Below are positions 9,501 through 15,064 of a stretch of DNA of 64,000 nt, one piece after another; the first letter of the stretch is position 1, and each line of letters begins with the position of its first letter. Origin of the DNA: an uncultured Allorhizobium sp. (GTDB taxonomy: Bacteria > Pseudomonadota > Alphaproteobacteria > Rhizobiales > Rhizobiaceae); NCBI GenBank assembly GCA_958439205.1, contig OY288189.1:1441001-1505000 (forward strand). Direction: 5' to 3'. The notes under the pieces were generated by a model. It was not told the DNA's origin. It did no database searches and was given only the letters and a program-made list of their open reading frames with translations. Both the position numbers and the translations under genes were made by a program.

Positions 9501-9790
9501 TTGACGATCGTTTCCAGCGGCTCGGAAATCAGCTTCTGGGCATCATCAGCGCGCAGGCCGGGTGCCTGGACGATGATGTCGACCATAGGCACGGAGATCT
9601 GTGGTTCTTCCTCGCGGGGCAGGGTGAGCAGCGCCACGAGGCCGAAGGCGAAGGCGGCGATCAGGAAGAGCGGTGTGAGCGGCGACTTGATGAAGGCGCG
9701 CGTCAGATTGCCAGCAATGCCCAGATTTTTCATCGGGGTATCGTCGTCGGGCTCGCCAGCCCCCGGGGTATTGTGATTGGTGTTTGTCAT
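6545..9790 (-). CDS. RND efflux transporter permease
   Basis: Inner-membrane pump of the resistance-nodulation-division superfamily, working with the adaptor encoded just before it. At 1081 residues it has the usual family length. It begins with a cytosolic lead and first membrane helix (about 30-60), followed by two large periplasmic loops and two sets of membrane helices. FSIGILVDDAIVVIENIARHW contains the paired aspartates of helix 4 used for proton relay, so it reads as a proton-driven pump. The start overlaps the adaptor stop (ATGA). Substrate is unknown; linkage to a sulfur-sensing repressor suggests a reactive-sulfur or oxidised-sulfur theme, but this is inference. Confidence 0.93.
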   Translation of the reverse strand: MTNTNHNTPGAGEPDDDTPMKNLGIAGNLTRAFIKSPLTPLFLIAAFAFGLVALLTLPREEEPQISVPMVDIIVQAPGLRADDAQKLISEPLETIVKSINGVEHIYSQSMDNMVMVTARFLVGTSSDTAVLRVHDKVRANIDRIPVGIAEPKVVGRGIDDVAIVTLTFSPTTDASGHVGPNDLTRIVREVRNEVAKVEDVGLTYVVGETNEIIRISPQPEKLALYGITLQQLAGKVGGANTAMPASQVRDNGRQIDVIAGETLSTPAEIGNLLLTARDGRPVYVRDVAAIDFATDTSEALVSTLRKDGDAVERVPSVTLAIAKRAGSNAVVVAETILQRVEALEGKLIPEDIHVEVTRNYGETADEKANELLYHLALATVSIIALVWLAIGRREALVVAIVIPVTILLTLFASWLMGYTLNRVSLFALIFSIGILVDDAIVVIENIARHWGMGDKRSRRRSAIEAVAEVGNPTIVATLTVVAALLPMLFVSGMMGPYMSPIPANASAAMIFSFFVAVMVTPWLMLKVAGNAPVHAHEDHETGGKLGRLYAATARPILATKTRSWIFLALVGLLTLGSLSLFYTKHVTVKLLPFDNKSELQVTIDLPEGSSVEATDAMAQAVGRTVLGMPEVISVQTHAGTAAPFNFNGLVRHAYMRAASYQGDVAINLTPKSERDRSSHDIALDIRQKIAAIPTPEGTSLKVVEPPPGPPVMATLLAEIYGPTPEIRRAVAAKVEAAFRSVPFIVDVDNSYGVEAPRKRLVISTDDAEFYRVEEGDVFDTIAILSNGKTIGYSHRGDGRPPIPIRLERAKGEKVIDERFLSTPMPANVLPGDKGVVELGDVVRVLDEKTTLPIFRHNGINAEMVTAELAGDFEAPLYGMLAVQEAIDAQDWTGLPKPVISLNGQPTNEDEATLLWDGEWEVTWVTFRDMGAAFMIALLGIYILVVAQFGSFKVPLVILTPVPLTFIGILGGHWLFGAPFSATSMIGFIALAGIIVRNSILLVDFIRHANHTGKTLTDVLIEAGSIRFKPILLTALAAIIGAAVILTDPIFQGLAISLLFGLISSTLLTVLVIPAIYRVLRT

Positions 9791-10764
9791 TTCGTCACCA
9801 CGACGTCACCGGCTGCGAGGCCGGACAGGATCTCGATTTTGGGGGCGCCTTCGAACTCGATGGTCTTGCCGGCGACCACGGCGCGTTCCACGATGGCTTC
9901 GCCTTCACGGACTGCGACGAAGTCGATGCCGGCGCGGTTGGTGAGGCTCGCGGTCGGCACCAGCAGCGCCTGGCGCTCGCCGACCGGTAGCTCGACCAGA
10001 ACGCGGGCTGCGACGAAATCGGTATCGAGACCTTCGACCTCGACATCGGCGGTGACGCGGCCGCCTTCGATCTGCGGATAGATTTTCACGAGTTCGCCCT
10101 CAAGCGTCTCGCCGCCGGCCTCGATGCGGATCGGCGCGCCCTGGGATAGTTCGTGGGCATGGCGTTCCGGGATTGCGAGCCGCAGGAAGAAGCCTCCACC
10201 GGCGATGGTGGCGACGGTCTCGCCGGCCATCACGACGGCGTCGCTGGTCACCGGAACCGAGATGACGCGACCGTCGGAGGGGGCGAGAACCGCTCCTTCC
10301 GAGGTCTGCTGCACGAGCAGGGAACGCTGGGCCTCGGCCTGGCGGACCTGATTGGTGATGACGTCGAGCTGGGTTTTCAACTGGTCGAGGCGCTGGGTGC
10401 TGGTGGCACCGCTGCGGACCAGTCTGTCTGCACGGTCAAGTTCGACCTGTGCATCGTTCATCGACGCGTTGAGGCCCTGAAGCTGGGCGTCGACCGCCTT
10501 GATCTGGAAGTCGATCTTGTCGTCCTTCACTTCGGCGATCACGTCGCCCGCCTTGACGAGGTCGCCTTCGGTGACATTCAGCTTCACGATCGTGCCGCCA
10601 AGCCTTGCGCGCGCAAGGACGCTGTTGCGCGGCTGGATCTGGCCATAGACCGCCTTCATCTCCGGTATGCTCACGGCCTCAAGCTTGAGATCCGCCGCTT
10701 GCGCGGCTGTCAGTCCTGCTGCCGTCATGGCGGCGAAGAGAGCGATGAAGGCGGTATTGTGCAT
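9787..10764 (-). CDS. RND efflux periplasmic adaptor subunit
   Basis: HlyD/AcrA-type membrane-fusion protein bridging the RND pump to an outer-membrane channel. 325 residues: a signal peptide (MHNTAFIALFAAMTAAGLTA), a lipoyl half-motif (GGTIVKLNVTEGDLVKAGDVI), a short coiled-coil hairpin (about 90-150), the second lipoyl half (GAVLAPSDGRVI) and beta-barrel domains. No lipobox cysteine follows the signal peptide. No outer-membrane TolC-like gene is nearby. It lies 10 bp downstream of the DUF2892 gene in the same operon. Confidence 0.93.
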   Translation of the reverse strand: MHNTAFIALFAAMTAAGLTAAQAADLKLEAVSIPEMKAVYGQIQPRNSVLARARLGGTIVKLNVTEGDLVKAGDVIAEVKDDKIDFQIKAVDAQLQGLNASMNDAQVELDRADRLVRSGATSTQRLDQLKTQLDVITNQVRQAEAQRSLLVQQTSEGAVLAPSDGRVISVPVTSDAVVMAGETVATIAGGGFFLRLAIPERHAHELSQGAPIRIEAGGETLEGELVKIYPQIEGGRVTADVEVEGLDTDFVAARVLVELPVGERQALLVPTASLTNRAGIDFVAVREGEAIVERAVVAGKTIEFEGAPKIEILSGLAAGDVVVTK

Positions 10765-10774
10765 GATCGGATCC

Positions 10775-10975
10775 TTAGAATGCGGTGCCGGGGCGAAGGC
10801 CCAGCTTGCGGAAAATCATGGCGGCCGGACAAAAGCCGGTGAAGGCCGACTGTAGCATGTTCACGCCGATGAAAGCGGTGAACCAGACGAAGCCTGGATG
10901 GACGAAGTGGGTCAGCAGCAGAGAAACCAGAAGCATGATGCCGGCAAAGGCCAGAACGGCGCGATCAATCGACAT
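10775..10975 (-). CDS. DUF2892 small inner-membrane protein
   Basis: 66-residue protein with two hydrophobic helices (about 7-25 and 30-45) and the family segment GVNMLQSAFTGFCPAAMIFRKLG. DUF2892 domains occur fused to rhodanese (YgaP) and as solo proteins in sulfide-responsive operons. It is the first gene of the pump operon, with a clear AAAGGAGA ribosome site upstream and an AT-rich candidate operator at 11009-11022. The single cysteine (CP) matches the family. Its molecular function is unknown. Confidence 0.85.
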   Translation of the reverse strand: MSIDRAVLAFAGIMLLVSLLLTHFVHPGFVWFTAFIGVNMLQSAFTGFCPAAMIFRKLGLRPGTAF

Positions 10976-11008
10976 GTTTTTCTCCTTTAAGATACATATC
11001 TACGACAG

Positions 11009-11022
11009 TACGTATATATTAG
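11009..11022. promoter_or_regulatory. Candidate ArsR-family operator upstream of pump operon
   Basis: TACGTATATATTAG, 34 bp upstream of the DUF2892 ATG. A close relative (TACGAATATATCTTAG) lies upstream of the arsR-family gene at 11399-11414. The shared AT-rich element in front of both transcripts is what autoregulation plus control of the pump operon would look like. Confidence 0.45.
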
Positions 11023-11077
11023 ATAAACGGATGTCAAGTCGCAGGCGGTGTGGTTGTTCAAGCCACGACCAATGCCG

Positions 11078-11395
11078 TCAGACGGCGCAATCGTCCGTTT
11101 TGCAGAAACTGTTGTAGAGAGTGCCGATCACGGCGCGTGCTGGTTCGCTCTCGATCCGGTACCAGATCGTCTGTCCGTCACGCCGACCGGCGATGATCTT
11201 TTCGCGCCTCAGAAGCGCCAGATGCTGGGAGACGGTGCTGTCGCGAATGCCCAGAAATTCGGCCAGTTGACCGACCGAATGCTCGCCATCGGCAAGCCGG
11301 CACAGGATCAGCAGTCGATATCGGTTGGATAGCGACTTCAGGAGTTCGCTGGCCATGTCAGCGCCAGCTTTCATCTGCTCAGGATCAATCTTCAT
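11078..11395 (-). CDS. ArsR-family repressor, BigR/SqrR-like
   Basis: 105-residue winged-helix repressor. The helix-turn-helix is about residues 40-65 (SVGQLAEFLGIRDSTVSQHL). Cys32 (LLILCRLADGE) and Cys98 (YNSFC), plus an extra Cys103, sit where BigR/SqrR-type sensors carry the two cysteines that form a tetrasulfide when persulfide is present. The metal-site ELCVCDL motif of classic ArsR/SmtB proteins is absent. Neighbours (DUF442, DUF2892) belong to the same sulfur-response gene set. Likely role: represses the flanking genes until reactive sulfur species accumulate. The sensor chemistry is inferred from residue positions. Confidence 0.82.
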   Translation of the reverse strand: MKIDPEQMKAGADMASELLKSLSNRYRLLILCRLADGEHSVGQLAEFLGIRDSTVSQHLALLRREKIIAGRRDGQTIWYRIESEPARAVIGTLYNSFCKTDDCAV

Positions 11396-11398
11396 AGA

Positions 11399-11414
11399 TA
11401 CGAATATATCTTAG
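11399..11414. promoter_or_regulatory. Candidate ArsR-family operator, divergent region
   Basis: TACGAATATATCTTAG begins 4 bp upstream of the repressor ATG, in the 128-bp space shared with the divergent DUF442 gene. It resembles the element at 11009-11022. Position and similarity suggest autoregulation. Confidence 0.45.
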
Positions 11415-11523
11415 AAAAGAAGGTTGGCAAGGGTTGACTCAAGAGCGGCCCCTACAAATATATAAAAAACACTATCTCTAAAGTCTCGCCGTCATGGGCA
11501 TCCAGCCGGCAAAGGAGCCGTCA

Positions 11524-11859
11524 ATGAGCATACGCAGTATCGATCCAAGTTTTCATGTGACCGGGCAGATCAGTCCATCGCAGCTGAATGAGATCGCTGG
11601 CCTCGGCTTCAAGACCGTCGTCTGCATGCGACCCGATAACGAAGGTTTCCGGCAGCCGTCGTTTGACGAGGTGGCCCATGCTGCGCAGGACGCCGGACTG
11701 GAGGCGCATTATCTGCCGGTCGTTCCAGGCTCCATGCCACTAGACCAGGCGGAAAAGCTCAAGAGCATTCTTGGAAAACAGACCGGCCCCATTCTCGCCT
11801 ACTGCGCGTCCGGCCAGCGCTGCGCCGCCGTCTATGACATGGCGAAGCGCGCTCCCTAA
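11524..11859 (+). CDS. DUF442/TIGR01244 sulfur transferase-phosphatase-like protein
   Basis: 111-residue protein of the DUF442 family, the N-terminal domain of the Blh (beta-lactamase-hydrolase-like) sulfur enzymes controlled by BigR. The family core is visible: GFKTVVCMRPDNEG, then YLPVVPGSM, then the active-site loop YCASGQR (Cys with an Arg five residues on). In other rhizobia this domain is usually fused to a persulfide dioxygenase; here it stands alone and no metallo-beta-lactamase domain follows. Start chosen at 11524 because AAAGGAG lies 7 bp upstream; an in-frame upstream ATG at 11494 lacks a ribosome site. Confidence 0.85.
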   Translation: MSIRSIDPSFHVTGQISPSQLNEIAGLGFKTVVCMRPDNEGFRQPSFDEVAHAAQDAGLEAHYLPVVPGSMPLDQAEKLKSILGKQTGPILAYCASGQRCAAVYDMAKRAP

Positions 11860-11982
11860 GGTTGCCATGTCTGGCTCCCGCCAGGATCAGGCGCTCCTCC
11901 ATTAGAGACGACTACAAGATTTGCCAATCGACGCGACTGGTGAAATGGCCTTGAATGAGCATCTCTGGTTTGGAGTGTGCTC

Positions 11983-12927
11983 ATGGATCAACTGCGTGGC
12001 GAGCTTGACCGGGAACGGCTGTCGGCCGTTCATCCCGGCGTCGAGCAGCACATCGGGGAGCCCGTCTGGCTGATGGCGAGTGCCTTGCTCGCCAATCCGG
12101 CCTTTGACAGGGCGATGCTCGCCTATTGCCGGAGAATGGTGGAGCCGAGCGCCTTCCGATGGCCTTCCAACAAGATCTTCGCCCAGAAGATGCGCTACAT
12201 CACCTGCTACATGCTGATTGGGCTTGCCGCGCGTTTTGAAGATGGCACCGGTCCCGCGCCGACCATGACTTTGTTGCAGACAATGGTTCCCGGCAGCTCT
12301 CGTCAGGTCAGCGACCTCATCGCGGGATTGAGGGCCGGAGGGTATGTCGTCGCCCATCAGAATGCGCGGGACAGGCGCGAAATCCGGTTGGTGCCCACCC
12401 CCTTGCTGGTGCTTGAAATTGCCCGCTCGCCTCTCGCCTTCCTCGCGTCGCAGGCCATGCTGGAAAACCACACGCTGTTCGAGGCCTTGAGTGCCGACAC
12501 GGCTCGTCTTTCCAGGCTGATCGCCAGATCGACTGAGGCTTTCCAGTCTAAGGATGTGCTGTTTGCGCCATTCGAGACGGTTGTCGAATTCACCGGCCGC
12601 GACAGCGGTTACCTGATGCTCTGTGCGGTCATGGGCGCCCACCTCGCCCGGGAGGCTGGTGAGGCGTGGGACCTGGCTCTCACCTATGATGCACTTTCGC
12701 AGCGTTTTCAGGTCTCACGCCAGCACGTGGGAAATGTTCTTGCTCTCGCGACGAAACGCGGCCTGCTGACGCTCCAGGGCGGCAGGATCGGCGATGTGGA
12801 CGACCGGTTGCTGACCGAGTTTGCCTGGTGGGCTGCGGGCCAGATGGCCCATTTTCGAACGCTGGCTGCCTGTGGACGCGTCGACAGGGAGCAGCGCATT
12901 CTCTGCTCTGATTTAGATATTCTTTAA
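11983..12927 (+). CDS. Putative regulator with two winged-helix segments
   Basis: 314 residues; not recognised as a named gene. Two regions look like winged helices: about 98-140 (TLLQTMVPGSSRQVSDLIAG, with DRREIRLVPT as wing, MarR-like) and about 232-262 (ALTYDALSQRFQVSRQHVGN, with LLTLQGGR as wing). No effector domain or membrane segment is seen. Start at 11983 (ATG) with TGGAG upstream; a GTG two codons earlier is possible. It lies alone upstream of a solo cheW on the same strand, 121 bp apart, with no evidence that they share a transcript. DNA binding is inferred from the helix pattern only. Confidence 0.65.
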   Translation: MDQLRGELDRERLSAVHPGVEQHIGEPVWLMASALLANPAFDRAMLAYCRRMVEPSAFRWPSNKIFAQKMRYITCYMLIGLAARFEDGTGPAPTMTLLQTMVPGSSRQVSDLIAGLRAGGYVVAHQNARDRREIRLVPTPLLVLEIARSPLAFLASQAMLENHTLFEALSADTARLSRLIARSTEAFQSKDVLFAPFETVVEFTGRDSGYLMLCAVMGAHLAREAGEAWDLALTYDALSQRFQVSRQHVGNVLALATKRGLLTLQGGRIGDVDDRLLTEFAWWAAGQMAHFRTLAACGRVDREQRILCSDLDIL

Positions 12928-13048
12928 TTACTGGTGGTCTAAATTGCTCACAGATTGCAGAATCAGTTTCTGCGCGCCGGGATGCCCGGTTGATCAACAT
13001 CGTGACAAGGTGCCAGCAGGCACGGGCTTGCAGCAGGAGGAATTGCAG

Positions 13049-13519
13049 ATGAATACGACGTCGAATGCCGCTGATGCCCTCGAAATCATCGCCTTTCGGC
13101 TTCATCATCAGGAATTCTGTGTGAAGACAACATCCATCCGCGAAATTCGCGGTTGGGCCCCGGTGACGCCGATTCCGCATTCGCCCTATGAAGTCCTCGG
13201 TGTCATGAACCTGCGCGGCACGGTCATTCCGATCGTCGATCTCGCCGTCAAGCTCGGCATGCCGGCCGCTCAGGCGACAGAACGCAGCGCCGTGGTCGTT
13301 ACCGAAGTCAACGGCATGACCGTCGGTCTTCTCGTCGATGGTGTTTCGGACATCCTGACCGTCGCTGGCAGCACGTTGCAGCCGCTTCCGGCCGCGACCG
13401 GCCCGAGTGCCGCCTTCTCCGACGGCATCATCGCGCATGACAAGAGCATGATCTGCTTCCTCAGCCTCGAGCGCATGTTCGGTGAGGACGATCCGTCCGC
13501 ATGGGGCATGGCGGCCTGA
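13049..13519 (+). CDS. cheW: Chemotaxis coupling protein CheW
   Basis: Scaffold linking chemoreceptors to the histidine kinase CheA. The 156 residues form one CheW domain: IIAFRLHHQEFCVKTTSIREI at the N-terminus, GVMNLRGTVIPIVDLAVKLG (conserved NLRG and PIVDL) and VGLLVDGVSDIL near 92-103. An AGGAGG ribosome site sits 8 bp before the ATG. No cheA, mcp or flagellar genes are nearby, so this is a solo copy that probably joins an array encoded elsewhere. Confidence 0.93.
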   Translation: MNTTSNAADALEIIAFRLHHQEFCVKTTSIREIRGWAPVTPIPHSPYEVLGVMNLRGTVIPIVDLAVKLGMPAAQATERSAVVVTEVNGMTVGLLVDGVSDILTVAGSTLQPLPAATGPSAAFSDGIIAHDKSMICFLSLERMFGEDDPSAWGMAA

Positions 13520-13534
13520 TCAAGAATGTCGGTC

Positions 13535-13561
13535 GGGCAGGGTGGCTCAGCCTCTCTGCCC
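13535..13561 (+). terminator. Weak hairpin after cheW
   Basis: GGGCAG (13535-13540) pairs with CTGCCC (13556-13561), with further GGCT/AGCC pairing inside. There is no immediate T-tract, so this is a tentative transcript end. Confidence 0.35.
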
Positions 13562-13741
13562 CATCATCCCGCGCTTTTGATGTCGTCACACTTTGTTTGC
13601 CATGGCTCGCGAAACAGTTGTGCCGCCGGGGCGCGCTCACGGAGAATTGCGACTTTTTTAAGTGTTTGAGCCCAGCTTGAGTGGCGAACGACTTCCCCAG
13701 TTCCCATCTTTGTAGCAGGATGTCGTCAGAGGAGCACCGAG

Positions 13742-13966
13742 GTGACGCAGTCCCCGAACAACCTGACCGAAGACCTGCTGGGCCGTCTCAGCGACGCGCT
13801 TGCTGGCACCCATGGGCGCGAGTTGTCGCTCGATGCGGTGAAGTCGCTTGTCCAGCTCGAAGTCCAGGATTGGAACATCGACCGCTGTCCGGATGAAGGT
13901 CGGGCAGGCACTGCCCGCGTCGAGCAGCCCCTGATCCCTCATCGTATTCGTCTATCGTCCGACTGA
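13742..13966 (+). CDS. Small hypothetical protein
   Basis: 74-residue open frame starting at GTG, preceded by AGAGGAG 7 bp upstream. MTQSPNNLTEDLLGRLSDAL looks amphipathic and soluble; no domain, signal peptide or metal motif is recognised. It ends 6 bp before the convergent algL stop, and both stops lie in a 16-bp palindrome. Coding status rests on the ribosome site and on filling an otherwise empty 450-bp gap; it could be spurious. Confidence 0.45.
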   Translation: MTQSPNNLTEDLLGRLSDALAGTHGRELSLDAVKSLVQLEVQDWNIDRCPDEGRAGTARVEQPLIPHRIRLSSD

Positions 13967-13977
13967 GACGTCTCAGT
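13962..13977. repeat. 16-bp perfect palindrome at convergent gene ends
   Basis: ACTGAGACGTCTCAGT reads the same on both strands and contains the stop codon of the small plus-strand ORF and of the minus-strand algL gene. It has no loop, so it is a poor simple hairpin. It could be a protein site or part of a bidirectional transcript end. Confidence 0.4.
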
Positions 13978-15061
13978 TCTGTGCCGAAATCGTGCAGCTG
14001 ACCCTTCGGCCATCGTAGAGCTTGGTCAGATTGCCGCCAAGCTTGGTATTCGACATGGGGCGCAGCGCTTCGAACTCCGCCTTCATCTCAAGATCGTTGC
14101 TCAAGGCCACATAGGGCTCAAGCCAGGCTATGGCCGATAGGTTGTTCTTGAGGCCTGGCTTGACGGTCTGGCTCTTGCCGTTGATCTTCTGAACAATCTT
14201 CGGATCTTTCACGGCTGCCACCGAGAACCGGGCCATAGTCTGGAGCTTCTCCAGGTCCGCGCCGCCCTTTCCATAACCGGCATCGCAGATCCGCGCGACC
14301 GACGTGACGAGCGGAGCCATGGCATGCAGCTGGTAATGCAGGGCATAGCGCTGACGGTTCATCTCGAGCGGCAGGCTGCCATCTGGTGATGCGTTGACGA
14401 TCATGGTGTTGTTGCTGAGAATTGCCCATTCGACCAGTCCACGGTCGCGGTTGAGCACGCCCACTTCGCCCACGGCCAGGCTCGCCCAGGCGCGCAGGTT
14501 GTTGCGGGCAGCTCCCTTGGTGGCCTCGTTTTCGAAGAAGTAGACGATCTCCTGGGCCCGCTTTTGCAGCCATTTCTCGACGATGCGTTCCCGGTCGTGC
14601 AGACCGGGCACCTGGTCGCGGCTTTCGGCGAAGAGGATGGCAAGCCCGCCGATGCGGGCCGGGATCGAGAGTTTGGCATTGAAGGTGCGCATGTCGTTAA
14701 GCGCGTCGGCCTTCGCCCAGGCATAGATCGAATCCACCACGCAGCGCTGGTACTGCCTGCGGGTCGCCACGTCCTTTTCGGTTTCCGCCTTCGACACGAC
14801 CTTGGCGAGGTTCTGGATAAACTGGTCGATGGGCTTCAATGCCTTGGTGACGGCGGCATCCGAATCCTCGTCAATGTCGGACCTCGTCTTCGAATCGGCT
14901 TCATATCGACTGCCAAAGCCCAGGCTCATGACCGGTGTCGGTGTCTTGAAGCAGGTCTCCTCGGCTGCTTCTGCTTTCGGTATCATCGCCATGGCGGCGG
15001 TTATGGCGAGCAGCGAGACTGCGATGTGGCGGTTCAGTGTCCATCTTTTGAGATCGGCCAA
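13973..15061 (-). CDS. algL: AlgL-like polysaccharide lyase family 5 protein, catalytic residues altered
   Basis: Periplasmic PL5 family protein; known members cut mannuronate-rich alginate and clear stray polymer during export. 362 residues with a signal peptide (about 1-33). Family segments are clear: SRYEADSKTRS (49-59), NNLRAW (187-192), RQRYALHY, WLEPYVAL and KLGGNLTKLY. Compared with Pseudomonas AlgL as I recall it, the active-site Lys66 position is Arg52 and the NNH histidine (His202) is Leu189; the Arg/Tyr pair is retained. Lytic activity is therefore doubtful. Start is TTG at 15061 with GGAGGG 7 bp upstream, 3 bp after the algK-like stop. Last gene of the operon. Confidence 0.8.
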   Translation of the reverse strand: MADLKRWTLNRHIAVSLLAITAAMAMIPKAEAAEETCFKTPTPVMSLGFGSRYEADSKTRSDIDEDSDAAVTKALKPIDQFIQNLAKVVSKAETEKDVATRRQYQRCVVDSIYAWAKADALNDMRTFNAKLSIPARIGGLAILFAESRDQVPGLHDRERIVEKWLQKRAQEIVYFFENEATKGAARNNLRAWASLAVGEVGVLNRDRGLVEWAILSNNTMIVNASPDGSLPLEMNRQRYALHYQLHAMAPLVTSVARICDAGYGKGGADLEKLQTMARFSVAAVKDPKIVQKINGKSQTVKPGLKNNLSAIAWLEPYVALSNDLEMKAEFEALRPMSNTKLGGNLTKLYDGRRVSCTISAQN

Positions 15062-15064
15062 TGA

